DNA of 64,000 nucleotides from Mya arenaria (GCF_026914265.1 NC_069124.1:18889648-18953647), one strand, 5' to 3'; positions 1 through 12,587 are shown, counted from the stretch's first letter. A program made the numbers and translations. Notes: generated from the sequence alone by a model not told the origin.

Positions 1-94
1 GACTTCGCCGCTTTGACTTAGAAGTGAATACAATAACAATGTAATTTTACAAAGTTGGTCTATTTATGTCAAACCTAACTAAAATTATTCAATA

Positions 95-342
95 CATAAG
101 GTGACTTTGATGCAGCCCTCCCACCACCCAAAAAATGACGCAAGTCATTCAAATAACTTGATTTCCCATTATGAAAATGTGGTAAAGAATATACAAATAT
201 GCCTTTCAAAAGAAATTAAAATTAAATTTAAAAAAAAAAAATAATAAAAAAAATTCAAGGGCCATATAGTATAGCCCTCCTTGTTTTCCCTTCATAAAAA
301 CTGGTTAAGAATGTAAAAATGTGCCTGTCAAAAGAACTTAAA

Positions 343-382
<40 letters not shown>

Positions 383-930
383 GGGACATAATTTGTACTT
401 AGGGTTAAAATGGAGTTATGTTTCTTGTTGTAAGATGGTCGTAAAAAAAATTGAATTTTATTAAGTGCATTGAATGAAAGGTAAAGAAGATTTTTATTAA
501 AATCCCAACTTGCCCTTAACTTTTACTTGCCTAAAACTTTAACCTAAGTCAATCAGGGGCCATAACTTGTATTAAGGATATGGATTTATATGTAACCTCA
601 TTGGGTGATGGTCCTGAACAATTGTGTGAAGTATTAAGTCAATTGAATGAAGGGTATAGAAGTAATTAATAAATATCCCAACCTGCCCTAAAACTTTAAC
701 CTTCCATAGTCAATCAGGGGCCATAATTTGAATAAAAGATAATATGGAGTTATCTAACCTCACCATGTGATGGCCCTGAACAACTGTGTGAAGTATTAAT
801 TCAATTGAATGAAAGGTATTGGACTTATAAGTGAAAATCCCAACTTGCCCTAAAACTTTAACCGGATGCCGATGCGGACGCTGGGGCGAGTAGTATAGCC
901 CACCTATTCTTCGAATAGTCAAGCTAAAAA
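95..930. repeat. Composite interspersed repeat with diverged ~130-165 bp tandem units
   Basis: Two related stretches (about 145-260 and 275-385) share AAGAAT-rich, TCAAAAGAA and TTCAAGGG(C/A)CATA blocks. They are followed by two or three better preserved units (about 400-540, 545-700, 705-860), each with GGGCCATAA, a TGATGG(T/C)CCTGAACAA block and a TGCCCTAAAACTTTAACC block. The right end has a GATGCGGACGC block and a TATTCTTCGAATAG palindrome at about 903-918. This looks like a non-autonomous bivalve repeat; the family is not identified. No coding sequence is supported. Confidence 0.55.
351..378. repeat. (AT)n microsatellite
   Basis: A pure run of alternating A and T directly follows an A-rich tract inside the composite repeat. 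It is a simple-sequence tract of the kind that arises by slippage. Confidence 0.9.
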
Positions 931-2503
931 TTAATACCATTTCTTGAGAACTCAACCAACCTAAAAGTGGAAGATGTTACCCCATAAGTTAAGATTTCCA
1001 AAAGATATAATTTTAATTTCATTTTTTTTCAATAAATTTTCAATCGTCTGGGAGTAAGAAAAAGAAGTCTCTTGTTGTTTTTTTCCAACATCTGAGTTGC
1101 TGGGGACAAAAGCCAATTGGTCCTTGGACACTAAACAGAAATCCTATTAAGGATGGCCCTATCATTCAGTCGTCTCTCATTTCTTGAGAACTCTATCTCG
1201 TCACTCAGACCGATCTTGTTAAGATTGTGATAGCCGTTAGATCACGGATGTTTGTTCTATTGATTGGAGCCAGGTTTAAACAGCCACTCTAATAAGAACC
1301 TTATTATCTTAGGCATTTAGGAAGTTGGGGAGAAAATGTTTGAATGCTTCTTAGAGTTGACAAAACAACAACAAAAAAACAACAACGGTTAAACCGTCTG
1401 CTATTTCAACAACAGACCTGCGTAATAGAGATTTACTAAGATGGGAGTCTGCTGTTATAATAAATTGACCAAAACAGGGTTTTTTAAAAAGAAAAACCTT
1501 TTGCACATGAAAAAGGAAGGATGGGGATACATATGTGGTTGGCCCTAGATCTCAAAAGACCAACAGTTGAAAGCCAGGGAGGACCTGGAGCTCTTAGAGA
1601 TAAATTTAATATGCCCCTCTTCACTGCGTGTTTACCACATTTACGGTAAATTTTGGACATTAAAAGAAACACAATTATAACGGTACTCATGCTTTATTTA
1701 AAAAAAAATCCTTGTTATAATGACTTCTTACAACTTGTTTCCAAAGCATATTCTTTCTCAGCATATCGACTTAAAAACAAATTGTATACAAAGAATACAC
1801 CCATACAATCATGGAACATCTTAAGACCCAGCTGCTTTTAGTTCACAAACAATGTTTCTGGAATCGTGCAAGTGTTCGGAATATTGACAGGTCTCCGTAT
1901 TTATCTAATTAAAGTCTAGGTGCTACAAACTACAATGGAGCAATATTGATTGAAGGTTTGTTAAAGACTTGTAGATCAATGGATCAGGAATATAATCTGT
2001 CAACTCTTACTAGCATGTCCTTAAAAGGCTTCCGTAATGAATACATTTAACGACGTCACTTTACGCTTGAAGAGCTGCAATAAAGCAGCTCATAATGATG
2101 TTTATACACAGTTATAATTATTGACGAAATAGTAATTCTCTCGTTTATAAAAGTAATTAATGATGGCATCATTCAATTAAATACTTGAGAATTAATATGA
2201 CAGCATTATTTAAAACCAAAAAAATGAAAAACATTATTGGAACCTAATGGTTTACAGTATCTCAATCATATTTCAAAAAAGTTCAAAGTCAAATTAATTC
2301 ACACCTCAACTTCCATTCTTTAATATGAATTCCCTTTCGGCAATTGCACATATTTTCCGCAACATCTTCGGATGAGTTCTGATAGTGAATCATCGCGTTT
2401 GAATATAAATTGAGACTTTTTTATCTAGTTATTGTTTCTGTCAGCAAGCCACAAAATCTTTAATCAACATATTGAACTAGAACTGTAAGCCATAGGCTAA
2501 CGA
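931..2503. other. Non-coding stretch, nothing recognised
   Basis: AT-rich sequence with only short open frames. A minus-strand frame at 1484-1690 (68 codons) resembles no family I know and lacks convincing splice context. No RNA gene or repeat structure stands out. Confidence 0.5.
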
Positions 2504-3114
2504 ATACCCCCCACCCCTCCATGTCTAGGTTGTTTGCCCTGGAGTTAGGCCGGACAAAGCTAATTTTGCCTACAAGGGGAGATAACTCCAGTCAGGGTCA
2601 TGTGACCTGTACCAAATTCACAGAGGCGAAAGTTTACAACATGGCCATTAATTTCTGAAAGTTTGATAAAGATTTGTTGAATAATAACAAAGATGAATCC
2701 CGGACAGGGCTTATTTCGCCTACTTTAACACATCAAGGGGAGATAACTCCAGTCAGGGTCATGTGACCTGTACCAAATTCACAGAGGCGAAAGTTTACAA
2801 CATGGCCATTAATTTCTGAAAGTTTGATAAAGATTTGTTGAATAATAACAAAGATGAATCCCGGACAGGGCTTATTTTGCCTACTTTAACACATCAAGGG
2901 GAGATAACTCTGGTCAGGGTCATGTGACCCGTACCAATTTCACAGAGGCGCAAGTTTACATCATGGCCATTAATATCTGAAAGTTTGAAAAAGATTTGTT
3001 CAATAACGACAAAGATGAATCCCGGACAAAAAAAAAACGGACGGACAGACGGACAGACAGACGGACAACCCGATTCCAGTATACCCCCCCCAAACTTTGT
3101 TTTGGGGGGTATAA
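2504..3114. mobile_element. Pearl-like non-autonomous element A (tandem ~163 bp core, GACGG microsatellite)
   Basis: The left end begins with ATACCCCCC and the right end finishes with GGGGGGTATA, an inverted pair. Between them lie about three copies of a ~163 bp unit, marked by GGGGAGATAACTC, GTCAGGGTCATGTGACC and CACAGAGGCGAAAGTTTAC, at about 2575, 2737 and 2898. After the last copy comes an (ACGG/ACAG) microsatellite at about 3037-3068, and then a hairpin CCCCCCC...TTTG...GGGGGG. This order matches elements B and C and what I know of pearl elements of bivalves. It has no protein of its own. Confidence 0.75.
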
Positions 3115-5617
3115 AAATATTAATTTATGATTTGTTAAATGTATTGTCATTAGCATTTCAATTAACATTAAAAAGTGTTTTGAAGAGATTAAAAAAAATC
3201 CCACATTACAATATCCTAGATACATCATATCATTATCTGTTTCTGGTAACACTTGGGGCATTTAAGAATTCTGGAAAGAAATAATGAACTATTGGTGTAA
3301 TATAAGTAATGAATTGTGTGACTGAAATCATTATCAGGATGAACGCAGTTGGGCTGGTTAATTTAAAGTATGTGTAGAGTCCTTCATACCCCAATAATGA
3401 CATCAATCACGCAATTCATTCCTTAAATTAACTATTTTCTGTTTGGGCTAGTATTAAACCTATATATACTGATCGAAAAAACAACACATTTTGAGCATCA
3501 GAACATGTACAATGCTATAATAAAGTTGACCAGATATGGCTTATACACGCAGTAACCAACTTTTATCTAAACTAAGAACTATGTCATTATAAAATAATTG
3601 CAAAATGAACTTATTTAAAAAATATATGCTATTTTCGGACAATCCTCATAACATTTAGTATATATATATCGGCATCATAAAGAACAATTTGGCACTTTTT
3701 CTCGGTATTGACACTTACCATCCTCTTGGTCTTTCTGATATTTTGGGCCGTCCAAATCCTCATAGTTATGCCGCAGTGTCTTGTAAATGCTTTTTATCTT
3801 ACTTATTGCTGCCGAATCCATTTTCTCTGCAGCCTTCACAGAATAATTCCATCAAATTTAGCAATAAAATTGCCACATTTCAGTCCATTCTCAATAATGT
3901 AAAGCACAGATTTGCCCAGAAACTGTTAATGTTTTGCCACTTAAGGGCACTAGCTTTTAGAATTTTTGGCGTAAATGCAGTCAACAACATTTTCTACTCA
4001 AGCACGCCAATCCTTTGCTACAAAATTTAAAATGGTGTCCTTTTTTCTTTTAATATATTGTCGATTTCATAAAAACACAATTAAGTTATTTTTTAAATAT
4101 ATTAGAAAATATAATAAATACTCTAAAATTTTGGAATTATAACATAATTTTATCGAAAAAGAGAATTGATTTTTTTTTCTAAAAACTTTGAACAGAATTG
4201 CACTCAACACATATACATGTTACTGTGCATAATCTATTTTTTTTTAAATAAAAAAATTCCTTTCATTTCTAAGCCATATGCTCAGAGTCCGTATTGAATT
4301 CTTACAAATGGTAAAGACTCAAAGAAGACAAAAGCAAATTTTGTTTGTAAAAGATATTTAACATCAATATACACTCTGAATGGCAGTCTTTGAACTTTAC
4401 TATCTTTTATACTTCTAGACGCTGTAAAACTGTAAGACAACATTGAAACATTTCATTGAGAATGTAATAATAAAGATACAGAAACTGTAGAAGACTGTCA
4501 CATATGTTACCCTGTGACATACATTGTATTGTTAAGAGCTTAATATATGCAAATCTTTAATATATATTTAAAAAGCACACACATATTTCTGTAATTAGAA
4601 TGATCCTTGGCAATTAAATACAAGTACTAATATTTCTTACGTCCTTATCAGTATTTCCATTTGATTTTTTTTTAACACTTTATTCCTTATTTTCAACAAA
4701 CTATTTCTGCAGCATTTAATCACAAGAACATAATTCAGAGACACACTTTTATTGAATTAATGAAAAATTTCTGTCATTTGCAGAATGAACCACAGATTTC
4801 AGTCCAATTATTCCCGGCCATATCACTGTCATTGACAAAACCCATAAAAGCAGGGACGACCGTCTCCTTTACTCCCATACCATGCAACTTCCCCGCAATT
4901 CTGTCACTGACATATAGAAAGCTGCTAAGAGAGTCGTAGAACACAATCAATTGTCTCTCTCTTTCTCTCTTTCTCTCTTCTCGGAAAACCCTAAAGAAGT
5001 CGGGGCCGCTAAATCAATTCTTTGTCCTCCTCATACATTTGCCCTGAAGGCAAAATTCTCCCTTACATGTAGGTCAGGAGACCTAAGTCCTTAGTTAATG
5101 GATGTCAAACTTGAGGATAATACATTGCTTATACAGCCATTACATGCAAAGAGCACCAGGAAATGACACAACCCCAGCATATAATTAGTTTGCCCAGTAC
5201 TGTAGATTTGCTTAAATTTCGCAATGGTTTAATATTAGTGATTTTTTTCTGCAATTTGATCAGGACCTGAACTTAAAACCTAAAATAAATATTAATTAAC
5301 ATAATTATGTTTCGCAATAATTTGATAATAACATTGCTGATTTTTAAACCTCACCAAGTAGCCAAAACAGAAATCTTGAAAATTGACCTCGTAAAATTCC
5401 ATTAATCTACAGTATCTATCAAATCTTCCGGCAATGAGATCTGATAATGGACATTATAAGAATGAGTTAAGTAACTGGATTTACATACAACAAATTTACT
5501 GCCGAACCAAATAAAGCAAGCCAATAAAACAGTTGCATTTCAGAACCGTCAGCCCCAGCATTTTGAGCCATCATTAAGCGAATTGTCTCAATAACAGAGA
5601 AGCTATCTTAAATAGAA
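3115..5617. other. AT-rich non-coding stretch
   Basis: I see no supported gene. The open frames at 3689-4030 and 3708-3902 overlap in different frames, are low in complexity and have no recognisable domain. A pyrimidine-rich CTCTCTTTCT microsatellite lies at about 4952-4980. Confidence 0.5.
4952..4980. repeat. (CT)n-rich microsatellite
   Basis: Interrupted CT repeats with TTT insertions. Simple sequence with no other signal nearby. Confidence 0.7.
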
Positions 5618-5907
5618 ACAAGAGATGTTTGTCAAACTTTATGCCCCCCCTAAGCGCCATGTTGTCAGGATTATATGGACAATTAAATGAAATATGCATG
5701 GACCGAAATGACAGCTGATTTGTTGCTGTTTTAAGATTATGACCATTAAAGTGTGAGGATAAAGTGTGTTATGACCATAATGACCTTTGACTCTATGAAC
5801 TCAAAATCCAGAGTCATCAGCTGGTCACCAGAAACCTAAATGTCAAGTTTGAGGGCCATGGGTGCAGGCATTGTCAAGTTATCACAAGACAAGTATTTTT
5901 TCCTTCA

Positions 5908-7370
5908 AGGTCACTGTGACCTTGACCTTTGACCCGATGACCCCTTAAATCATAAGGGGTCATCTACAAGTCAGATGCAACTCCAAGTCAAGTTTGAAGG
6001 CCATGGGTTCAGGCATTGTTGAGTTATCACTCGGACAACCTTTTACCATTCAAGATCACTGTGACCTTGACCTTTGGCTCTATGAATCCTAAAATCAATA
6101 AGAGTGATCTACTGGTCAGGCTTAACATCCATGTCAAGTTCAGATGATCATAGGTTCAGGCATTGTTGAGATTTCAGTGGGGGAAGATTTGTTAACTTTT
6201 TTGCGTTAAAGGTTACTGTGACATTGACCTTGGCCTGATGACCCCCAAAGTCGATAGGGGTCATTTACTGGGCAGGCCCAACCTTCATGTCAAGTTTGAT
6301 GACCATAGGTCCAAGAATTGTCGAGTTTGCTTTCAAGGTCACTGTGACCTTGACCGTTGACCTTAATCAATAGGGGTCATCTACTGGTCAGGCCCAATCT
6401 CCATGTCAAGATTGAGGGCCATGGGTGCAGGCATTGTTGAGTTATCACTTGGACAACCTTTTATCATTCAAGGTCACTGTGACCTTGACCTTTGGCCCAA
6501 TGACCCCTAAAATTAATAGGGACAATCTTCTGGCCAGGCTCAACCTCCAAATCAAGTTTGAGGGCCATGGGTGCAGGCATTGTCAAGTTATCACTCGGAT
6601 AACCTTTTACCATTCCAGGTCACTGTGACCTTGACCTTTGGCCCAATGACCCCTTAAATCAATAGGAACCATCTTCTGGCCAGGCCCAACCTCCAAGTCA
6701 AGTTTGAGGGCCATGGGTGAAGGCATTGTCGAGTTATCACTCGGACAACCTTTTACCATTCCAGGTCACTGTGACCTTGACCTTTGGCCAAATACCCCCA
6801 AAAACCATAGGGGTCATCTACTGGTCAGGCCAATTCTCCAAGTCAAGTTTGAGGGCCATGGGTGCAAGCATTGTTGAGTTATCAATCGGACAACCTTTTA
6901 CCATTCAAGGTCACTGTGACCTTGACCTTTGGCCAGATGACCCCCAAAAACAATAGGGGTCATCTACTGGTCAGGCCCAACCTCCAAGTCAAGTTTGAGG
7001 GCCATGGGTGCAGGCATTGTTGAGTTATCACTCGGACAACCTTTAACCATTCAAGGTCACTGTGACCTTGACCTTTGACCCATTGAGCCCAAAAAACAAT
7101 AGGGGTCAGCTACTGGTCAGGCCCAACATCCAAGTCAAGTTTGATGGCCATGGGTGCAGGCATTGTCACGTTATCACTCGGACAACCTTTTACCATTCAA
7201 GGTCACTGTGACCTTGACCTTTGGCCTGATGACCCCCAAAAACAATAGGGGTCATCTACTGGTCAGGCCCAACCTCCATGTCAAGTTTGAGGGCCATGGG
7301 TGCAGGCATTGTTGAGTTATCACTCGGACATGCTTTAAAATTATTTTACCATTAAAGGTCACTGTGACCT
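5908..7370. promoter_or_regulatory. Array of nine perfect oestrogen-response-element palindromes inside element B
   Basis: The 15-mer AGGTCACTGTGACCT occurs exactly at 5908, 6336, 6471, 6617, 6763, 6908, 7054, 7200 and 7356, with weaker versions near 6053 and 6200. It fits the consensus nuclear-receptor palindrome AGGTCAnnnTGACCT. In most units TTGACCTTTG(A/G)CC follows, adding a direct-repeat half-site arrangement (TGACCT-T-TGACCC in the first and some later units). The sites are seen directly; binding by an oestrogen receptor or another nuclear receptor is inference. They may simply be a structural part of the transposon repeat. Confidence 0.6.
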
Positions 7371-7499
7371 TGACCTTTGAGCCGATGACCCCCAAAATCA
7401 ATAGGGGTCATCTACTGGTCAGGCCCAACCTTCGTGTGAAGTTTGATGACCATACGTCCAGGAATTGTTGAGTTATCACTCGGACAAGCTTTGGTCTAC

Positions 7500-7532
7500 C
7501 GACGGACCGACCGACCGACCGACCGACCGACA
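7500..7532. repeat. (CGAC)n microsatellite of element B
   Basis: A GACGGACCGACCGACC run with a few interruptions. It sits between the tandem core and the terminal hairpin, the same place as the GACGG/GACTG tracts of elements A and C. Confidence 0.85.
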
Positions 7533-7590
7533 TACCGACATGCCTGTGCAAAGCAATATACCCCTCTTCTTCGAAGGGGGGCATAATAAA

Positions 7591-7956
7591 CTTAAAGCTG
7601 CACTATCACAGGTTAAAGGATTTGACCACTTTTTTATTTTCTGTCTTGGAATGAGCCAATTTTTGCGAAAATCCATGGAAACCATTGATACAAGACTGCT
7701 AACAAAAAATTAGATCGCAGATTTTTATATTTAAGTTCAAAAATTGATGTTTCATGCATTTTTCTTAAACCGTTAGTAACAGTTTAAGCCATAAAACATT
7801 CATTTTCGAATGGAAATATGACAAACTACAATCTGATTTTTTGTCAACAGTCTTATATCGTTGGTTTGCAGATATTTACGCCAAAATTTGCCCTTTCCAA
7901 GACAAAAAATAAAAAAAGTTGTAAAAATGGTATATCTGTGAGAGTGCAGCTTTAAG
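7591..7956. mobile_element. Fold-back (long inverted repeat) MITE-like element
   Basis: The left end CTTAAAGCTGCACTATCACAG is the reverse complement of the right end with one mismatch. Homology between the two arms continues inward: TTTTTTATTTT(C/T)TGTCTTGG, then AAATTTTGGCG-like blocks, then AAGACTG(C/T)T(A/G)ACAAAAAAT. Almost the whole 366 bp is therefore a diverged palindrome. No transposase is present. It abuts element B directly, so one may have inserted beside the other. Confidence 0.75.
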
Positions 7957-8749
7957 GTGATACAATTATTACAATAGCACGTCAAGCAAGTGGTTCGTTT
8001 TCAGTCAAACATTTAGAGGCATAATCATGAATGGAAACTTGAAATTATTAATGCCAGTTATGGGCCTTGCCACACATGATTGTGTATTAAACTATTTTCA
8101 CTGGTAACAAATGTCTTAAATTCAACATGAATATTTTGAACAGTTTTTAAGTTAAAATAAAATGGCATACGATACCGTGATTATATTAGAAAATTGCAAT
8201 ATGAAACAGTTATGATAAGCTGTCCATCACAAACTCTACCTAACTTTAAATTCCACCTCATTTTCCAGACAGCAAAAAAATAAAATGCAAATTTCATCAT
8301 AGGAAAATCAAAACAAGCACATCTCTGTCATCACTAAACCAGGGAGGTCTGGAAGTTGCTTTCCTTTAGGCCATAGAAATAATAACCTAAGATTTTTATC
8401 CCCACTTTCCTGTCTGAAACCCCTCAATTAAGTCTATATTTGTTTTTGTTTTTTTGCTTGACAAGAAGTGGTGCAAAAACCATGTTCACAGTGACTGAAT
8501 TTCAAGCATTATAGGATTTAGTATTTAAGGGGATATCTCCCTGGCATCGTTTTTTATTGGAAATCTGACGAAAACGTTACATGCATAGGTTTCACTGTTA
8601 AATGCACAAGTTCCATTATCATAGTAGCGGCCATCTTCGTGAGGCCCCAGTAAAATTATTTTGCAGAAACTTATTTTTAAAAAAGTTTAATCATTATAAG
8701 ATGCACAAGATATGGTTATTTAATTCCAATATATAATTATTGATATACA
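7957..8749. other. Non-coding stretch, nothing recognised
   Basis: AT-rich, only very short frames, no inverted or tandem repeats noticed. Confidence 0.5.
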
Positions 8750-9075
8750 GTACAATTGGGTAATGTCACAAATATTAAACAACATTAGAAATCGGCCCTC
8801 CAACTCAGAAATTGAATACAGTTGGGTTGGGTCACAAATTATTAACAATATATTAAGAAATCAGCCCTTAAACCCAGAAATCCAATACAGTTGGGTTGGG
8901 TCACAAATTATAAACAATATAAGAAATTGGCGCGCAAATTAAGAAATCCAATACAGTTGGGTTGGGTCACAAATTATAAACAACATAAGAAATTGGCGCG
9001 CAAACTCAGAAATCAAATACAGTTGGGTTGTGTCACAAACTTTAAACCAAATAAGAAAACGGCCCTGAAACATGG
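8750..9075. repeat. Tandem repeat, ~68 bp period, about five copies
   Basis: A unit built from ATACAGTTGGGTTGGGTCAC, AAATTATAAACAA and TAAGAAAT(T/C)GGC blocks recurs near 8750, 8818, 8886, 8953 and 9017. Divergence is greatest in the outer copies. The open frame at 8891-9115 exists only because the period leaves the repeat open, and it is not called a gene. Confidence 0.8.
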
Positions 9076-11077
9076 AAATTTAACTTTTAATTATATTTAT
9101 CCATTGACTAATTAAAGAAATCTGAACAAGAGACCTCATAGGGCCTCAACTGTGGTGAATTGAAAAATGCAACCAATGAGGATGTCCTAATTTCATTGTT
9201 TTTGTAACAACATGAGATTTCTCTTTATTAGCCCAACCACTTTAAACCTGGATGTGTGGAATTCACCTTAACATTCCTTTTCCCTTGCATCTATATCCCT
9301 GTGTGGGCGATGTCCTCCATCGCATGCTGGGGACATCTTGTAATCTCATCATTTACATTTATATGGAAATCGAGTCAGGAGTGTACAACTAATGCCGTTT
9401 TATAACAAACACAACTACTTTGTATGCATTCAAATTCCTTCCCATATTGTTTTCTTATGACAGTTTTATATGACTGATGAGGTCTTCAATGATTTTTGGA
9501 AACCTAAGATCAGACTTTCCTGCTACTTTGAGAGATGTACTTTCAAAAATGACTACAATTTGACGATGTTAACTTATTTTCTTTAAATATATTCAAACAA
9601 ACAATCTTTCAGACTGGATAGTTCCTGCTTTTGTATGTTACAATATTGGGCTGATTGTAAAAAACTTAGCTTAAGTAAACAAAGTTGTTAACGTCATTGT
9701 TAACTTTCAAATCGTTACTTCTCTGGAAGTTTAATGGATACACTTGTGATCTGCTGTATTTCTAACAAGATCTGAAACCACAGTCTCAGCTCTACTTGTT
9801 TAAATAAACAGAATACCATCTTTTGCTTTAATATCCTTCTTATTCTATTTTTAGAAAAAAAATACTTACCAAAGAAATTTTATGAAAATGCTGCTTTTAA
9901 CAATTGTATTGATGTGTATAAAAATGAAAATTTGTTAAAGGATATTGCTATGTATATATACTTTGCCATGTAACAGAGAAATATTTTACTACAAGCTTTG
10001 TAAAAATGTTATACATCCTCAAATTATTTCATGTTTAAGTTATCAATGCTAGAGTAAATCACATTGTTAACTTTAATAAAGTTGTTAACGATTGGCCAAA
10101 TGACATAAATGACTGAGACATTCAAAATATAAAAAAATGCTTACCTGTGGTGCCATAGTAACCATTTTTATTCCCCTCATTTATCCTTTCTTTTGACATC
10201 ATACAATCACATTTTTACAAAACCTACATAAATCTCCACCATAACCATCCTGCTGTACATTGCTAGGCATTAAAATACTGATTTCTTTTTCATTAATATG
10301 CTACATAATACATTATTTAGATCAATATCACTGCATGTCACCACAAACAATACCATCTTGAACAATCTGTTGCTTTTATAATAACTGTCTTCATATTCAT
10401 TGATGATAGAAAGATGCCCCCAGATAAATGTCATTAACATTTTAACTCATCATTAAAATTGTAAAAGTATGCGTAAAGTCAATACAGTCGTTTGACATTT
10501 AAACTTTGAATTATACATTATATTGTCTTTATCATTAATTTCTATGTCAACTGAAAAAAAAAACAGAAGATATTTTCTACTGTATTTTTCATTCTAAAAT
10601 TTAACCTGACTCCATACTATAAGTTTCATTTTGTTATAAATTGCTTATTGAAGTGAACTGAAGGTGAAAAATGCTGATTATATACATGATCCACAAAGCA
10701 AATTTTGCTATAAATTACATTATTCTCCTCTTTTTGTATCAAAGTAGCGATAGAAACAGATTTATGAGTATAAATGAGTCTTGATATTAACCTCAAATGT
10801 CCAAGTGTATATTGGCCTAATAAGGAGTATGTCTATAACAGAAGCATACCATTTAAGGGCTTTTAAATGTGCATATGAATTTAAATTCTTGTGATTGAAA
10901 CAAGAAACAGGGTTACCAGTAAGTAAAATTATCACAAATACATGAAGACTTCAAAAACATCTCTATCTTTTTGTGATATTGGGGCCAGGACTTGTTTCTT
11001 CACCCCCCTCTTCCTATCCCCCCCCCCCAATAAAAATATATAACCCCGACAAGATTCAATCACATAAACTTTACTAC
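9076..11077. other. Non-coding stretch, possibly intron of the minus-strand gene to its right
   Basis: AT-rich sequence without convincing exons. If the exon at 11078-11404 belongs to a real gene, this stretch lies downstream of its splice donor and would be its first coding intron. I could not identify the next exon. Confidence 0.45.
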
Positions 11078-11404
11078 CTTGGAATCTATCAGACTCCATG
11101 TTTTTGTTCGCGAACCCAGCAGAGGTGTCCAAGTGTTGCTCTCGAGCCATCACCGAGTCCAGAAGTTCCTCGTCACTGCTTTGGTGCCGACCCCTTAAAG
11201 AGGCCCCATTACTGCTCCGAATTCCGTAAGATGTTGAAGCGGTTTCCGGATCCTCCATAGAACTGGCCAGGAGTGATTCTAGTTCTTCCCCATACGGATC
11301 CCTCACTGCCATAGCAACATAAGTACAATTAGGGGGTCGTCTATCATCAGGTTTAGGACTATTATAAATGCTTTGTTGTACTGCTCATTTCCAGTTTAGC
11401 TGAT
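11078..11404 (-). CDS. First coding exon of an unidentified gene (partial)
   Basis: On the minus strand a pyrimidine tract ending TTTTTTCAG puts an acceptor just before 11404. The first ATG is at 11312-11310 after a short 5' leader, and an AAG|GTAGTAA donor falls after 11078. This gives 78 codons plus one base. The peptide starts MAVRDPYGEELESLLASS and is acidic and serine-rich (for example QSSDEELLDSVMAREQHLD). It has no signal peptide or membrane segment and looks disordered. GC is higher than in the flanks and codon use is even, as in real exons. I do not recognise the family. Readable sequence past the donor is treated as intron. The rest of the gene was not found. Confidence 0.55.
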
Positions 11405-11506
11405 CTGAAAAAAGAGAAATCACATTAAGTTATCATCATCACATGACTGAATTTCACATGACTAAATTTGGTGTACATGTGCGAGTAACAATCTACTTAT
11501 ATTTCA

Positions 11507-11866
11507 TACGAGGGCTGTTTAAGAAGTTCACAGGCATGAATGTCCCTCTGCATTTTGACTGCTATATCACAAACGTATTATGTGACAAAATACGGAAGAG
11601 AAATGATCATCTGAATATGATAAATATATATAAAATCATTGTGTATGTATAGTTCTTATTTCACATAATGTGGGCCTCCTGAGCAGAAGATATGGCTTCA
11701 ATTATTGTTTTTCATACAAACTATCAATGCAATTGAACCAATTTGCCCTTTTTTAAGTGAAAAAGGTCATTAGGGTGTTTGCCATGTCTAAAAAATTATT
11801 GAAATATGTCATAAATTTTAGAAATTATTCATGAAGTCTACAAACATCTTGAACAGCCCCTTGCTA
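11507..11866. mobile_element. Mariner/Tc1-type MITE candidate with TA flanks
   Basis: The left end TA-CGAGGGCTGTTTAAGAAG and the reverse complement of the right end, TA-GCAAGGGGCTGTTCAAG, are imperfect inverted repeats of roughly 35 bp that end on TA. Such GAGGGCTGTTCAA ends and TA duplications are typical of the mariner superfamily. The ~360 bp interior encodes no transposase. The plus-strand frame at 11443-11652 crosses the left end and is accidental. Confidence 0.6.
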
Positions 11867-11994
11867 ACAGACAATACTGCATTTTCACTTTTCTCTTCAA
11901 CTAACCTATCTTGCATGAAGGATCAATAATAAAATTAATTTAAAACTTGAAACACATGACTCCCAATTTAAGTATAATTCCTACAACCACAGCT

Positions 11995-12587
11995 ACTAAA
12001 TATTGCAACACCTGTCTACTAAATATTGCAACACCAGTCTACTAAATATTGCAACACCAGTCTACTAAATATTGCAACACCAGTCTACTAAATATTGCAA
12101 CACCAGTCTACTAAATATTGCAACACCAGTCTACTAAATATTGCAACACCTGTCTACTAAATATTGCAACACCTGTCTACTAAATATTGCAACACCAGTC
12201 TACAATATACTAAATATTGCAACACCTGTCTACTAAATATTGCAACACCAGTCTACTAAATATTGCAACACCAGTCTACAAAATATTGCAACACCTGTCT
12301 ACTAAATATTGCAACACCTGTCTACTAAATATTGCAACACCTGTCTACTAAATATTGCAACACCAGTCTACTAAATATTGCAACACCTGTCTACTAAATA
12401 TTGCAACACCTGTCTACTAAATATTGCAACAGCAGTCTACAATATACTAAATATTGCAACACCTGTCTACTAAATATTGCAACACCTGTCTACTAAATAT
12501 TGCAACACCAGTCTACTAAATATTGCAACACCTGTCTACTAAATATTGCAACACCAGTCTACTAAATATTGCAACACCTGTCTACTA
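11995..12587. repeat. 23-bp minisatellite, left part
   Basis: About 26 tandem copies of CTACTAAATATTGCAACACC(A/T)GT. Copies differ mainly at the single A/T position, and there are two small insertions (CAATATACTA) at about 12202 and 12440. The array is interrupted at 12588 by element C and resumes after it in the same phase. Confidence 0.95.

Larger units (their letters stand above)
5618..7586. mobile_element. Pearl-like non-autonomous element B with ~11 copies of a ~146 bp unit
   Basis: The left end starts ACAAGAGATG, then a GTTTGTCAAAC palindrome and TTATGCCCCCC. The right end is GGGGGGCATAA, the inverted partner. The body is a tandem array with a spacing of 145-146 bp. Each unit has GTCAAGTTTGAGGGCCATGG, GCAGGCATTGT(T/C)GAGTTATCAC, then an inverted TGACC repeat and TTGACCTTTG. 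The array ends in (CGAC)n at about 7500-7530, followed by the terminal hairpin. The plus-strand frames inside it (6425-6628, 6717-6956) are translations of the repeat and not genes. The class is inferred from architecture; a Helentron-like origin is possible. Confidence 0.8.
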
